Shown piece by piece: positions 47,753 through 55,497 of a stretch of 64,000 nt of DNA. The DNA is taken from contig NZ_MSPQ01000009.1 of NCBI RefSeq assembly GCF_001936475.1, positions 124,001-188,000 of the forward strand. The letters run 5' to 3'. Under the pieces are notes generated by a model. It had not been told where the DNA came from, ran no database searches, and was given only the letters and a program-made list of their open reading frames with translations. Source of the DNA: Algoriphagus marinus (lineage in GTDB: Bacteria > Bacteroidota > Bacteroidia > Cytophagales > Cyclobacteriaceae). The number at the start of each line of letters is the position of its first letter. Position 1 is the first letter of the stretch. The position numbers and the translations under genes are program-made.

Positions 47753-48793
47753 CTAATTTCCCTCAAACCCAAATGGTACCACCTTGTCAGAAACTTGCCC
47801 CTTAAGCGGATAGCGATACACTTCAAACGACTTCTTGTCTTTTCGTCCTTCATAGGCATAGCCGTTATCAATTACCATCGGAAAAAAGTAAAGATTGAGC
47901 AAAGGGCGAAATTGATTGTCAGCGGAGACTTGATTCAATGTATATATGCGCTCATCATCTTCTAACCCAGACTCCCATGAGAGCAAATAGAGTTCCCCCG
48001 TTACATTATCAACATACATCTTAATCTCCGTATTTTCCGAAGGAATAGGCACACGACTTCTACGGATATTTCCCTCTTTATCTATACGAATCAGCGTTTT
48101 ATGAGTGGTAGCCCAGATATAGGTAGTACCATTATAATAGCCATAGTAATTGCTGTAAGTTTCATTATTTTTTCCTATCAACTTCCCATAAGGCTGAAAA
48201 ATAACAGTAGTATCTTCCTTGGAAAGGGAACCATAATCGAATGGAGGATTTTTCTTATAATCATACATTTCGTGATACCCATTAGGATTTATAAAGCGCT
48301 TTTCCGGACGATCAATAAGGTAAATTTGAGTTCCTAGCATCTCTTCATTGTTTACATAATCTGTTCCTATCATAGTTTCGGGGTTCAAAAAAACATTGGT
48401 CGTATTAATACCATGCCTCGCAGGCCTATAAAATTCATAGGCTTCGAGTGAATTCAATTTTCCACCTTTAACCTTAATCATTATGCCGTCCCCAATATCA
48501 ATAGGACTAAAAATGGAATCATTAACCTTCACAAAAGAAGAAGCCGCATCGATCTTCATGTCATCGACAATCAGATTGGACTTATCCAAAAGATACATGT
48601 GCCTTTTCATCGGTTTGTTGTTTGACGCATAGATCAGAACCTTATACTCGCCCATGGGTAAGTACGAAGTCAATACGCAGTTCTCACAAGCATAGACTAG
48701 CTCAAGTTTTGCTTCTTGAGAAAAAAGGGTCGGTGTACTCAGTAAATTAATCCAAAATAAACTCAGCAGAATTTTGTGGGGAAAGCGATACAT
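47753..48793 (-). CDS. Secreted propeller-like protein, cassette A copy 1 (tandem duplicate)
   Basis: The 346-residue protein has a signal peptide (about 1-24, ending FSQ), then ELVYACENCVL with a CxxC pair, and repeated beta-strand units ending RYPLKGQVSDKVVPFGFEGN. It looks like a six-bladed beta-propeller, as seen in BF3164/DUF5128-type proteins, but no family is assigned with certainty. It is a tandem copy of 48847-49881: the last 45 residues are nearly identical and the centre has diverged. Its start overlaps a leftover C-terminus of the thioredoxin-like gene. Location probably periplasmic or surface. Confidence 0.7.
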   Translation of the reverse strand: MYRFPHKILLSLFWINLLSTPTLFSQEAKLELVYACENCVLTSYLPMGEYKVLIYASNNKPMKRHMYLLDKSNLIVDDMKIDAASSFVKVNDSIFSPIDIGDGIMIKVKGGKLNSLEAYEFYRPARHGINTTNVFLNPETMIGTDYVNNEEMLGTQIYLIDRPEKRFINPNGYHEMYDYKKNPPFDYGSLSKEDTTVIFQPYGKLIGKNNETYSNYYGYYNGTTYIWATTHKTLIRIDKEGNIRRSRVPIPSENTEIKMYVDNVTGELYLLSWESGLEDDERIYTLNQVSADNQFRPLLNLYFFPMVIDNGYAYEGRKDKKSFEVYRYPLKGQVSDKVVPFGFEGN

Positions 48794-48827
48794 AGCTATA
48801 CTCTTTTTTTGAAAAATCTATAATAAT
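48747..48827 (-). pseudogene. C-terminal remnant of the thioredoxin-like gene
   Basis: The 26 residues IIIDFSKKEYSYVSLSPQ followed by NSAEFILD and a stop repeat the end of the gene at 49835-50293 with one visible change (DF for DV). It sits just upstream of the propeller at 47753-48793, with the same 47-base overlap as in the intact arrangement. It marks the border of a tandem duplication of about 1.09 kb. Confidence 0.8.
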
Positions 48828-48846
48828 TAGACTGAATTGTAAGCAT

Positions 48847-49881
48847 CTAATTTCCCTCAAACCCAAATGGTACCACCTTGTCAGGAACTTGCCCCTTAAG
48901 CGGATAGCGATATACCTCAAAGGACTTCTTGTCTTTTCTACCTTCATACACATAGCCATCATCGATGACCATTGGAAAAAAGTACAGATTGAGTAACGGT
49001 CGAAGTTGATTGTCAGCTGTGACTTGATTAAGTGTATAAACACGCTCAGCGTCTTCCAAACCAGACTCCCAAGAGAGCAGGTACACTTCTTCAGTCTCAT
49101 GATCAAAGTACATTGACATCTCGGTATTTTCACTGGCGATAGGCACCTTGCCCCTTTGCATATCCCCACTTTTATCCAGTCTGATCAGCGTTTTGTGCGT
49201 CGTAGCCCAGATAAAGGTGGTACCGTTTTTATAACCAAAATACCTAGAAAATGTCTCTTTTGACTTACCTACTAATTCTCCATAGGGCTGGAATATGACA
49301 GTCGTATCCTCTTTGGAGAGAAAACCATAATCAAAAGGAGGGTTTTCTTTAAAATCATAGCCCATATGACGCCGGTCCGAGTTGATAAACTTTTTCTTTG
49401 GTCGATCAATTAAAAACAATTGCACCCCTTCGTTGTAGTCTTTTCGCTCGAATCCAATAATGTATTCTGGATTCATAAATGTACCTGGCGTATTAATCCC
49501 ATGCTTTGGACCATTGTAAAACTCGTAAGCCTCTTCGACTATCAATTCCTTTTCCTTCACCTTGATCATTACCGCATAACTCACATCTAGAGGACTAAAA
49601 ATAGAATCATTCACCTTCACAAAAGAAGAAGCCGCATCGATCTTCATGTCATCGACAATCAGATTGGACTTATCCAAAAGATACATGTGCCGCTTCATAG
49701 GTTTGTTGTTTGACGCATAGATCAGAACCTTATACTCGCCCATGGGTAAGTACGAAGTCAATACGCAGTTCTCACAAGCATAGACCAGCTCAGGATTTGC
49801 TTCTTGAGAAAAAAGGGTCGGTGTACTCAGTAAATTAATCCAAAATAAACTCAGCAGAATTTTGTGGGGAAAGCGATACAT
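48847..49881 (-). CDS. Secreted propeller-like protein, cassette A copy 2
   Basis: The 344-residue protein (ATG at 49881, MYRFPHKILLSL; an in-frame ATG at 49905 is also present) has a signal peptide, the CENC pair at residues 36 and 39, and the same beta-strand repeats as the tandem copy downstream. Its 5' end overlaps the thioredoxin-like gene by 47 bases, so translation is probably coupled. Its signal and position in a cassette with a Cys-containing peptide suggest an envelope role. The specific function is unknown. Confidence 0.7.
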   Translation of the reverse strand: MYRFPHKILLSLFWINLLSTPTLFSQEANPELVYACENCVLTSYLPMGEYKVLIYASNNKPMKRHMYLLDKSNLIVDDMKIDAASSFVKVNDSIFSPLDVSYAVMIKVKEKELIVEEAYEFYNGPKHGINTPGTFMNPEYIIGFERKDYNEGVQLFLIDRPKKKFINSDRRHMGYDFKENPPFDYGFLSKEDTTVIFQPYGELVGKSKETFSRYFGYKNGTTFIWATTHKTLIRLDKSGDMQRGKVPIASENTEMSMYFDHETEEVYLLSWESGLEDAERVYTLNQVTADNQLRPLLNLYFFPMVIDDGYVYEGRKDKKSFEVYRYPLKGQVPDKVVPFGFEGN

Positions 49882-50293
49882 AGCTATACTCTTTTTTTGA
49901 AACATCTATAATAATTGGACTAAAGGCATTCAGGTCATAGGATTTGGACTTACTGTTTTCGTCGATAATAATTTGAAGATTTTTCTTTTGCAACAACTTC
50001 TTAGCCTTGTCCAGTCGATCTTTAGCTACTTGATTACCAGATAAGATGACCGAAATAAATTTTTCCGTTTTGTCCAAGTCCGAAAGTACCTGATCTACAC
50101 AGAGACCACAGCTATCAAGGGGCAGAAGTAGTACCAAATTATTATCTACGGTAGCATTGATAGCCTTTATGTAGTTTTCAAATTCTGGTCCATAGACATA
50201 GTGCTCCATATTTGGAGTAGAACAGGAAGCTAATAGTCCAAGCAATCCCAGACTAAAATTCCGAAATCTGGAAAATACCGAAGACCATTTCAT
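49835..50293 (-). CDS. Thioredoxin-like CxxC lipoprotein, cassette A
   Basis: The 152-residue protein has a lipoprotein signal ending LGLLASC and then a thioredoxin-like domain with LLLPLDSCGLCVDQV (CxxC) and the cis-Pro region NAFSPIIIDV. Such a lipoprotein would face the periplasm and could reduce or form disulfides. The ATG at 50293 starts the signal; it overlaps the DUF4221 gene by 41 bases. ATGs further upstream (up to 50338) are alternatives. It is the counterpart of the cassette B protein at 53381-53794. Confidence 0.7.
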   Translation of the reverse strand: MKWSSVFSRFRNFSLGLLGLLASCSTPNMEHYVYGPEFENYIKAINATVDNNLVLLLPLDSCGLCVDQVLSDLDKTEKFISVILSGNQVAKDRLDKAKKLLQKKNLQIIIDENSKSKSYDLNAFSPIIIDVSKKEYSYVSLSPQNSAEFILD

Positions 50294-51419
50294 CATCATG
50301 TTCTCGTTGGTTATCATAAATAAATAAGCCCTCTTCACTTACAAATGAAAACAGGGGATTGAATCGATTAGCATCCAATGCATAGGTTCCTATTTGATCA
50401 AGTTCTTTATCCAAAATAAAGATTCGCCATTCGGCATCAAATGCTGTATTTTTCTCCCCGTCTGATCTTCGGAGTTCCTGACTTTCTTTTCCGAAGCGAT
50501 AATACACCTTACGATAAGGATCATACATCAGCTGCTGAAACCAAGCCGAGGAAATATAATGGTTGACGAACTGCTGCATATCACCATTTCGATCAATTCC
50601 TTCATTTGTAAATCGCTCCCAATCTGGGTAGTGATGGTAGATGACTGTCTCCGCTCCGAGTTGGTATTCATAAATCCCAGGATCAGCGGGAAAGGTCACC
50701 AAAAAAGTCCCTTTTGGAGTTCGAGTAAGATTGGGTTCCCGTAAGATATCAAAGTAATTTTCTCCTTGATACATAGCCGGATATGCTCCAAACTCATCCA
50801 CCACTTCATTCTTGACAGGATCATACACCATGAATTTATTCCGCTTATAATAGGCGTTTGACTTCACATCTAGATCAGGGTAAACCGGAAGGACCCAAAC
50901 CGAATCTAGAAAAACCGGCCATTGACCGAGATATGAATACGAAACTGGAAACATTTCCAACCCTTTGGTATCCCTAATGGTCTTACGATATGAATTCATC
51001 AATTCTCCTTTCCCATTCAACACGTTAAATCGTGGGGCTCGGTCTTGAATGGTGAGTATACTATCCTCAGAAAAAAAATGAACGATATCCAAATCAGCAT
51101 CCACAGAACCTGGTCCATCTTCTGCAAAAGAAAGATGGGCTATATCATATTTTCCTTCCAGAGGAATAAAATCGAGTGCAACACTTTGTCTGTTGAGCCC
51201 CATTAAATAGGAAATATTATTTCGCTCTATCACCTGGAAATAATCATAAAAAGGCAAGGAAAGTGAATCAATCAAAATGACTTTTGATTTCGAATTAATC
51301 AAGGTTTTTTCATCTTCAAACCGATGAGTCAGTTCCTTTTGAATGGAAGTATTTTCAGTATGCTGAATACATCCTGCAAGCAGGAAAACACTTAAAATAC
51401 TTGACCGAAAAATTTTCAT
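50253..51419 (-). CDS. DUF4221 lipoprotein, cassette A
   Basis: The 388-residue protein (ATG at 51419, MKIFRSSILSVFLLAGC) is a lipoprotein with Cys17 as the lipidation site. The mature part carries DUF4221 features, for example EDGPGSVDADLD, FLDSVWVLPVYPDL and YDPYRKVYYRFG, shared with the cassette B protein. DUF4221 proteins are predicted propellers of unknown function. It overlaps the thioredoxin-like gene by 41 bases. The peptide gene lies 49 bases upstream, separated by a hairpin. Confidence 0.8.
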   Translation of the reverse strand: MKIFRSSILSVFLLAGCIQHTENTSIQKELTHRFEDEKTLINSKSKVILIDSLSLPFYDYFQVIERNNISYLMGLNRQSVALDFIPLEGKYDIAHLSFAEDGPGSVDADLDIVHFFSEDSILTIQDRAPRFNVLNGKGELMNSYRKTIRDTKGLEMFPVSYSYLGQWPVFLDSVWVLPVYPDLDVKSNAYYKRNKFMVYDPVKNEVVDEFGAYPAMYQGENYFDILREPNLTRTPKGTFLVTFPADPGIYEYQLGAETVIYHHYPDWERFTNEGIDRNGDMQQFVNHYISSAWFQQLMYDPYRKVYYRFGKESQELRRSDGEKNTAFDAEWRIFILDKELDQIGTYALDANRFNPLFSFVSEEGLFIYDNQREHDDEMVFGIFQISEF

Positions 51420-51437
51420 TTGAATTAAATTAAGGTT

Positions 51438-51459
51438 AGCGGCCTTAAAAAAGGCCGCT
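51438..51459. promoter_or_regulatory. Hairpin between the cassette A peptide and DUF4221 genes
   Basis: A 9-bp perfect stem (AGCGGCCTT at 51438-51446, AAGGCCGCT at 51451-51459) with a 4-base A loop lies between the peptide stop and the DUF4221 start. On the minus strand no T-run follows, so it may be an mRNA-stabilising or attenuating hairpin that favours peptide expression. No such hairpin was seen in cassette B. Confidence 0.5.
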
Positions 51460-51468
51460 TTAAAACAA

Positions 51469-51729
51469 TCAATCAGCAAGGGCATCAATAGCGGCAGCAG
51501 TAGTAACTATTGTTGCTGCCAAAGTAGCTACATCTTTTAAATCCTTCCAGAAACAAATTTTCTTTCCAGGGCAACCCGTACCAGTTTGCTTGCATTTTTC
51601 TGCTTGGCTAACTGCACAATATTCTTTTGTAAATTCAGGTGTAGTATCTGTGGCAAATGCGGGTTGAATGGAAAATAAGCTTACCACCAAAACTAAACTA
51701 CTCATCAAAATTGAAATTCTCTTTTTCAT
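51469..51729 (-). CDS. Small secreted four-cysteine peptide, cassette A
   Basis: The 86-residue precursor has a strong signal peptide (about 1-26, ending PAFA). The mature part has four cysteines (residues 38, 46, 53 and 59: EYCAVSQAEKCKQTGTGC), enough for two disulfides, and a C-terminal alanine-rich helical segment. No family was recognised. In cassette B the same position holds an unrelated-looking Cys-rich peptide. It is the first gene of the cassette. Confidence 0.7.
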   Translation of the reverse strand: MKKRISILMSSLVLVVSLFSIQPAFATDTTPEFTKEYCAVSQAEKCKQTGTGCPGKKICFWKDLKDVATLAATIVTTAAAIDALAD

Positions 51730-51869
51730 AGTTATCTAAATAAAAGTTTGTTTTCCTACTCGTTCGCTTTTCGGTTTCCGCGGTTACTCTTGGATTTTTA
51801 AAGTCGTTTTTCACTTTCACATACCCGACTTAAGATGGATTGCCAACCCATAAAAAGCATTTTTTTCAA

Positions 51870-51901
51870 CTAAAATATGGTGTGTGTGTGTAAAAGTCAA
51901 G
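51870..51901 (-). promoter_or_regulatory. Candidate promoter with (AC)6 spacer, cassette A peptide
   Basis: On the minus strand a CTTG (-33-like) is followed by exactly 20 bases and TATTTTAG (close to the Bacteroidota -7 TAnnTTTG). The spacer contains the dinucleotide repeat (51880-51891). It lies about 140 bases before the peptide ATG. Box matches are imperfect. Confidence 0.35.
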
Positions 51902-52014
51902 CAATAGAACTAAAAAATTACAATACCTGACTAAAAAATAAACAAACTGCAAATACTCGAGTATTAAGCGAGATATTCCAGAAATAAAAATCTCCCTATT
52001 TCCCTGTTAAATAA
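51902..52014. other. Intergenic left part of the gap between the cassettes
   Basis: The gene-free interval 51730-52331 between cassettes holds the promoter with repeat (51870-51901), this AT-rich stretch with no feature seen, then the dinB tail (52015-52090) and GIN remnant (52107-52331). Confidence 0.5.
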
Positions 52015-52090
52015 GTGTCGGCAGACGACGGTTTAATCCTTTTAATGGGATGGCGGTGTGAAAGAATTTAAAATGAAGGAATTAAAAATT
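52015..52090 (+). repeat. dinB 3' tail, copy 2 (displaced)
   Basis: About 90 percent identical by eye to 47660-47734 (GTGTCGGCAGACG, TTTAATCCTTTTAATGGG, GCGGTGTGA). It includes the end of dinB with its stop and following bases, but is not part of any gene here. Confidence 0.8.
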
Positions 52091-52106
52091 TACAACCCTT
52101 GAACCT

Positions 52107-52331
52107 CTACTTCAGCTGAATCTGACCAGAACTTGATTTGTCCAAGTTCACTTTACCCACCTTATTGGGAAGCATTAAAATTGACTTATCCCCTACCCAG
52201 CCGCTAATCGATTCGATATCACCTCCGAGTTCGGCTTGAGTAGCCTCCAATTGGAGATTCGAATTGCTTATTTCAATTGCACTCAATCGAGACGATTTTC
52301 CGTCGTCATTCAGAATTGAACTTGTAATAGG
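52107..52331 (-). pseudogene. C-terminal fragment of a GIN-like gene
   Basis: This open frame of 74 codons, read on the minus strand directly after the cassette B propeller stop, ends at TAG 52107-52109. It contains EATQAELGGDIESISGWVG and MLPNKVGKVNLDKSSSG. It matches the end of the GIN-like gene at 55498-56220, with mostly conservative changes and no frame break over about 60 residues. It has no start of its own. It directly adjoins the displaced dinB tail. Confidence 0.8.
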
Positions 52332-53384
52332 TTAATCAATTTCCTCCCATGTTTTCCGAACAATGAAATAGTCCCCATCCATATTTTCAATGTGAAAGAT
52401 ATTCCCGCATTCATCAAAATCTATCCCCCAATCAACATCAAATTTTTCATTTACCCCACCTTTTGAAAAACCGTGTTTTGTTAATAAAAAATTATAGGAT
52501 TGATCAATATCATTTCCCCTGTTTACTATTTCATGAAATATCAAAATGTCACTTCCATTGATAACAAACCTTTTAGTTTTATCATTTCTGTATTGACGTT
52601 TTTCTTCCTCAGTCAGGGAGAAGTAATCAACGTTATTTGGAATTGAATATTTATTGTAATCCCTGGTTCGCGAGGGTGTAAAATCAATTTTTTCAATACT
52701 TTTATCAACAAGATCTAATTCGTTTATATAAGAATCTCTATCTCCTAAAATGTGTGCTTTTTCCGAATTTAAGTTTACGAGAATGGGAGTGCTTTCAGCA
52801 TCGAAGTCTATTTTTTTGATCAAAACTTTTGTATTACTAGGTACATCTATCTTAAAGAAATTGAGACTTGCTAGTCCCTGATCAACCATAATTCCGCCTA
52901 CAATCAATTCAACTTCATTTAAAACTTCAATATTCTCCGTAGTTAAGCCAGGAATATCTATTGGGAAATTTCGAATTTCATTTCCTTTCAAATCATAAAC
53001 AAAAATAGATTCGTTGCTTTGAAGAAAGTATATTCTATTATCAAAGACATCAAAATCTGGTGTTGTACCCATTATATTATTTATTCTTTCCTTATTTTCC
53101 GAAAGAGATTTAGAGTTAAATGAAGCCTTCCATTCTAATTTCCCTCCATTTGAAAATTTATAGGCATCTCCCCAAAATGGGATAAAAAGCACAAAACCAT
53201 TATCAGATGTTTCCTTCAATTTGAATCCAAAGTCCTTGAATGCAGGTCTAATCTCATGAACGATATCAGTTATGAGAACAGGTTTGAAATCAGGTTCCAA
53301 ACAATTTGAAGGAAAATCAACTTTTTGCTTCGTATTACACCCCAAAAAGAGAATTAAAAGCAATTTGAAAAAGGATTTATTCAC
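52332..53384 (-). CDS. Propeller-like lipoprotein, cassette B
   Basis: The 350-residue protein has a lipoprotein signal (LILFLGC) and then repeated beta-strand units (FWGDAYKFSNGGKLEW, IFVYDLKGNEIRNFPI, FDECGNIFHIEN). It is a likely six-bladed propeller with no firm family. Sequence similarity to the cassette A propellers is not evident by eye, but length, signal and position agree. It overlaps the upstream thioredoxin-like gene by four bases (ATGA). Confidence 0.68.
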   Translation of the reverse strand: MNKSFFKLLLILFLGCNTKQKVDFPSNCLEPDFKPVLITDIVHEIRPAFKDFGFKLKETSDNGFVLFIPFWGDAYKFSNGGKLEWKASFNSKSLSENKERINNIMGTTPDFDVFDNRIYFLQSNESIFVYDLKGNEIRNFPIDIPGLTTENIEVLNEVELIVGGIMVDQGLASLNFFKIDVPSNTKVLIKKIDFDAESTPILVNLNSEKAHILGDRDSYINELDLVDKSIEKIDFTPSRTRDYNKYSIPNNVDYFSLTEEEKRQYRNDKTKRFVINGSDILIFHEIVNRGNDIDQSYNFLLTKHGFSKGGVNEKFDVDWGIDFDECGNIFHIENMDGDYFIVRKTWEEID

Positions 53385-53794
53385 GGTAATATCAGGTTAC
53401 TTGTTCCATAGTCGATTTCACTTTTTTCAGATAAATCACCATTTTCATCAAAAATATAAATAGTGGGAAATCCGGTTATCAATCCAAAATCAAGTGCTTC
53501 TAAGTTGGTATCAAAATAGGTATTCTGATTGAAGTCTTCTTCAAAAAGTAGTCTCGCTTTCTTTTTACTTTTCGTCACTAAGACAACATCATAATTCCCA
53601 ACCTCATTTACCTTTTTCATTAAGATTTGATGATAAGAAAAACAACCTGAACAACCGTCCAAGTGAATAATCAATACTTTTTTGGGATTTTCTACTCCAA
53701 TAATTCCAAAATACTGCTCTAATTTCTCCTTTTCAGATAAAGCCTGACTACAGCTATAGACTGCCAATAAAAATAAAAGATAAAGATACTTCAT
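53381..53794 (-). CDS. Thioredoxin-like CxxC lipoprotein, cassette B
   Basis: The 137-residue protein has a short lipoprotein signal (LLAVYSC) and a thioredoxin-like domain: VLIIHLDGCSGCFSYHQIL (CxxC) and FGLITGFPTIYIFDENG with the cis-Pro and the usual following strand. It would be a membrane-anchored periplasmic oxidoreductase. It overlaps both neighbours by four bases, giving tight coupling with DUF4221 and the propeller. Confidence 0.75.
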   Translation of the reverse strand: MKYLYLLFLLAVYSCSQALSEKEKLEQYFGIIGVENPKKVLIIHLDGCSGCFSYHQILMKKVNEVGNYDVVLVTKSKKKARLLFEEDFNQNTYFDTNLEALDFGLITGFPTIYIFDENGDLSEKSEIDYGTSNLILP

Positions 53795-54969
53795 AGCAAA
53801 TCGTAGATATCAAACACTACTTTATCCTCATCTAAACCTTCAAAGTTGGGGTTTGTTCTTGGGATGTAAAGTCCCTTTTGCCCTATAAATGCATGGTAAA
53901 AATTATGCTTGGAACCTTCGAAAAAGGATTCAGAAATGAAGTCCCAATTTTCATCATAAAGCATAATACTGAAATCATTCTTAAAAATTGACATAATCGT
54001 ATTGTCTTGATCAGGATTAAAAAATCGCCCAATTTGCACAAATCTGAGATAATTTTTTCGGTAAGGGTCATAAAGAACTTTACAATAGTGGGTATTTGAG
54101 ATTACTACTTCTAATTCAACTTCCAAGCTAGCATTCGGAGTATTGGGAATATCCTTTTCTTTAAATTTGCTTTTTGAATAAATCGCTTTTCGATCATTCA
54201 TATTTAAATCATATACAAGGATACTGTCTAAAGCATTCCAAGAATATATCCACTCATTATTCTTACCTAAAACCCTTGAAGAAATGGAAAGGTATATTGG
54301 TAAGGCTTTGTCTTTGTAAAAATGTGGAAACCCGGATTTTGGAAATAAAAAAACTGAGTCACTATTTAAATCAAACCTTCCTGAAGACCTAAAATCACCT
54401 CCCAAAACTCCGGGAGCTGAAGTGTTTTTTAGAATTCCTTGATCAAAGTAAATGGCATTTTGGAAAAAATAACTCGGACTTAGCGAGGTTGAAAAATGGT
54501 TAATTAAACCAGGTATTTCCAAATCTAATGGCAGAATTGGAGATAATTGATTAGTGATTTTACCTTTAATATCTATTAGTTTGATATTGGAAATGGTCAT
54601 TTTTTGCAGTAAAAATATACTGTCCTCATTATGATAATAAAAACCACCAACATTGGTTATCCTGTCCGGTCCCTCTGAAGCAAATTGAATTCTATGAATT
54701 ATCTCACCCTCTGATAAGTTGTAAAAATCCAAACTGTTGTTCACCAAATTAAGATTAATAAAAGACTCTTGATCAAGAAAATCCCCAATTTGGTGATAGT
54801 TGAATTCAGGTGTTGATCTTTCATCCAAACTCAAAATTAATGAATCAGCTAGGACCAAATCGTTTACAGATCCGATCCCAGCTGATTTATCCTCTTTAGT
54901 TTGGCAAGAAAAAACAATTGCTAATAAGATTAACAAAAAAGACTTTTTTGGCCACATTTCTAATATCAT
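53791..54969 (-). CDS. DUF4221 lipoprotein, cassette B
   Basis: The 392-residue protein has a lipoprotein signal (LLAIVFSC). DUF4221 signs shared with cassette A are SEGPDRITN-type residues, FLFPKSGFPHFYKDK and YDPYRKNYLRFVQ. The family is predicted to form propellers, function unknown. ATG at 54969 is taken, with 54957 as an alternative. It starts eight bases after the peptide stop and overlaps the thioredoxin-like gene by four bases. Confidence 0.8.
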   Translation of the reverse strand: MILEMWPKKSFLLILLAIVFSCQTKEDKSAGIGSVNDLVLADSLILSLDERSTPEFNYHQIGDFLDQESFINLNLVNNSLDFYNLSEGEIIHRIQFASEGPDRITNVGGFYYHNEDSIFLLQKMTISNIKLIDIKGKITNQLSPILPLDLEIPGLINHFSTSLSPSYFFQNAIYFDQGILKNTSAPGVLGGDFRSSGRFDLNSDSVFLFPKSGFPHFYKDKALPIYLSISSRVLGKNNEWIYSWNALDSILVYDLNMNDRKAIYSKSKFKEKDIPNTPNASLEVELEVVISNTHYCKVLYDPYRKNYLRFVQIGRFFNPDQDNTIMSIFKNDFSIMLYDENWDFISESFFEGSKHNFYHAFIGQKGLYIPRTNPNFEGLDEDKVVFDIYDLL

Positions 54970-54977
54970 TTAAATTT

Positions 54978-55232
54978 CTAGCCAAATTGTGGGGGAGTAG
55001 TAGAACAATCTCGATGTGCCCCAGCACATCCTCCTCCAGGAAGCAGAGTACTTATAACTTGAATATGGCCTCCGCAATCATATACTGAAGCTTCAGGGTT
55101 CCCAGAACACCCTCCTCCTCCAGCTACTAATGTTCCCCCACTACAAGGTGGTAACCCACAAGCGAAGACATTAATCTGGAATGTTCCAGCCAGCATCAAT
55201 GTTAACAAAATAATCGATTTTACTTTTTTCAT
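54978..55232 (-). CDS. Small secreted Cys- and Gly-rich peptide, cassette B
   Basis: The 84-residue precursor (ATG at 55232, MKKVKSIILL) has a signal peptide ending NVFA and a mature part with six cysteines and glycine-rich runs (ACGLPPCSGG, GGGGCSGN, DCGG, GGGCAGAHRDC). It has no NVEALA motif, but the small Cys-bearing precursor next to a propeller-type lipoprotein recalls the NVEALA loci of Bacteroides. In-frame ATG at 55295 would add 21 residues that look non-coding. It is the first gene of cassette B. Confidence 0.68.
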   Translation of the reverse strand: MKKVKSIILLTLMLAGTFQINVFACGLPPCSGGTLVAGGGGCSGNPEASVYDCGGHIQVISTLLPGGGCAGAHRDCSTTPPQFG

Positions 55233-55262
55233 AATTTTTTGAGTTAGAGTTAAACTAATTCT

Positions 55263-55296
55263 CAAGTGTATACATATATATATATATATATGCAAA
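55263..55296 (-). promoter_or_regulatory. Candidate promoter with (AT)9 spacer, cassette B peptide
   Basis: On the minus strand a TTTG (-33 box, 55293-55296) and TACACTTG (-7-like, 55263-55270, one change from TAnnTTTG) are 22 bases apart. The spacer holds a perfect (AT)9 at 55274-55291. The transcript would begin about 30 bases before the peptide ATG at 55232. Confidence 0.5.
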
Positions 55297-55497
55297 TAAT
55301 TGATGTGAAATTTTAGGACTTTTTGGAAAAAACCAATAAAAATTTAAGTTTTGAAAAACTAAACAATTATAAACTCGAATCCTTGTAAGTTATTAGGTTT
55401 ATACCCCAAAAATTTATTTGGTTCGTTCTATAAAAAATGACTTTAATCGTACCATCCTTTGGTTAACGATTTGAGAATCTTTAAACCCTTCAAAAAT

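Noticed and set aside
48747..49169. A 140-codon minus-strand frame as a separate gene
   Set aside because: Only its last 26 residues match the thioredoxin-like C-terminus. The rest is the propeller gene read in another frame.
51438..51459. Hairpin in cassette A as an intrinsic terminator
   Set aside because: On the transcribed strand no T-run follows; on the plus strand a short TTT follows but no gene is read in that direction.
51469..55232. The small peptides as NVEALA-family members
   Set aside because: Neither has the NVEALA motif. Only the secreted small size, the cysteines and the neighbour type agree.
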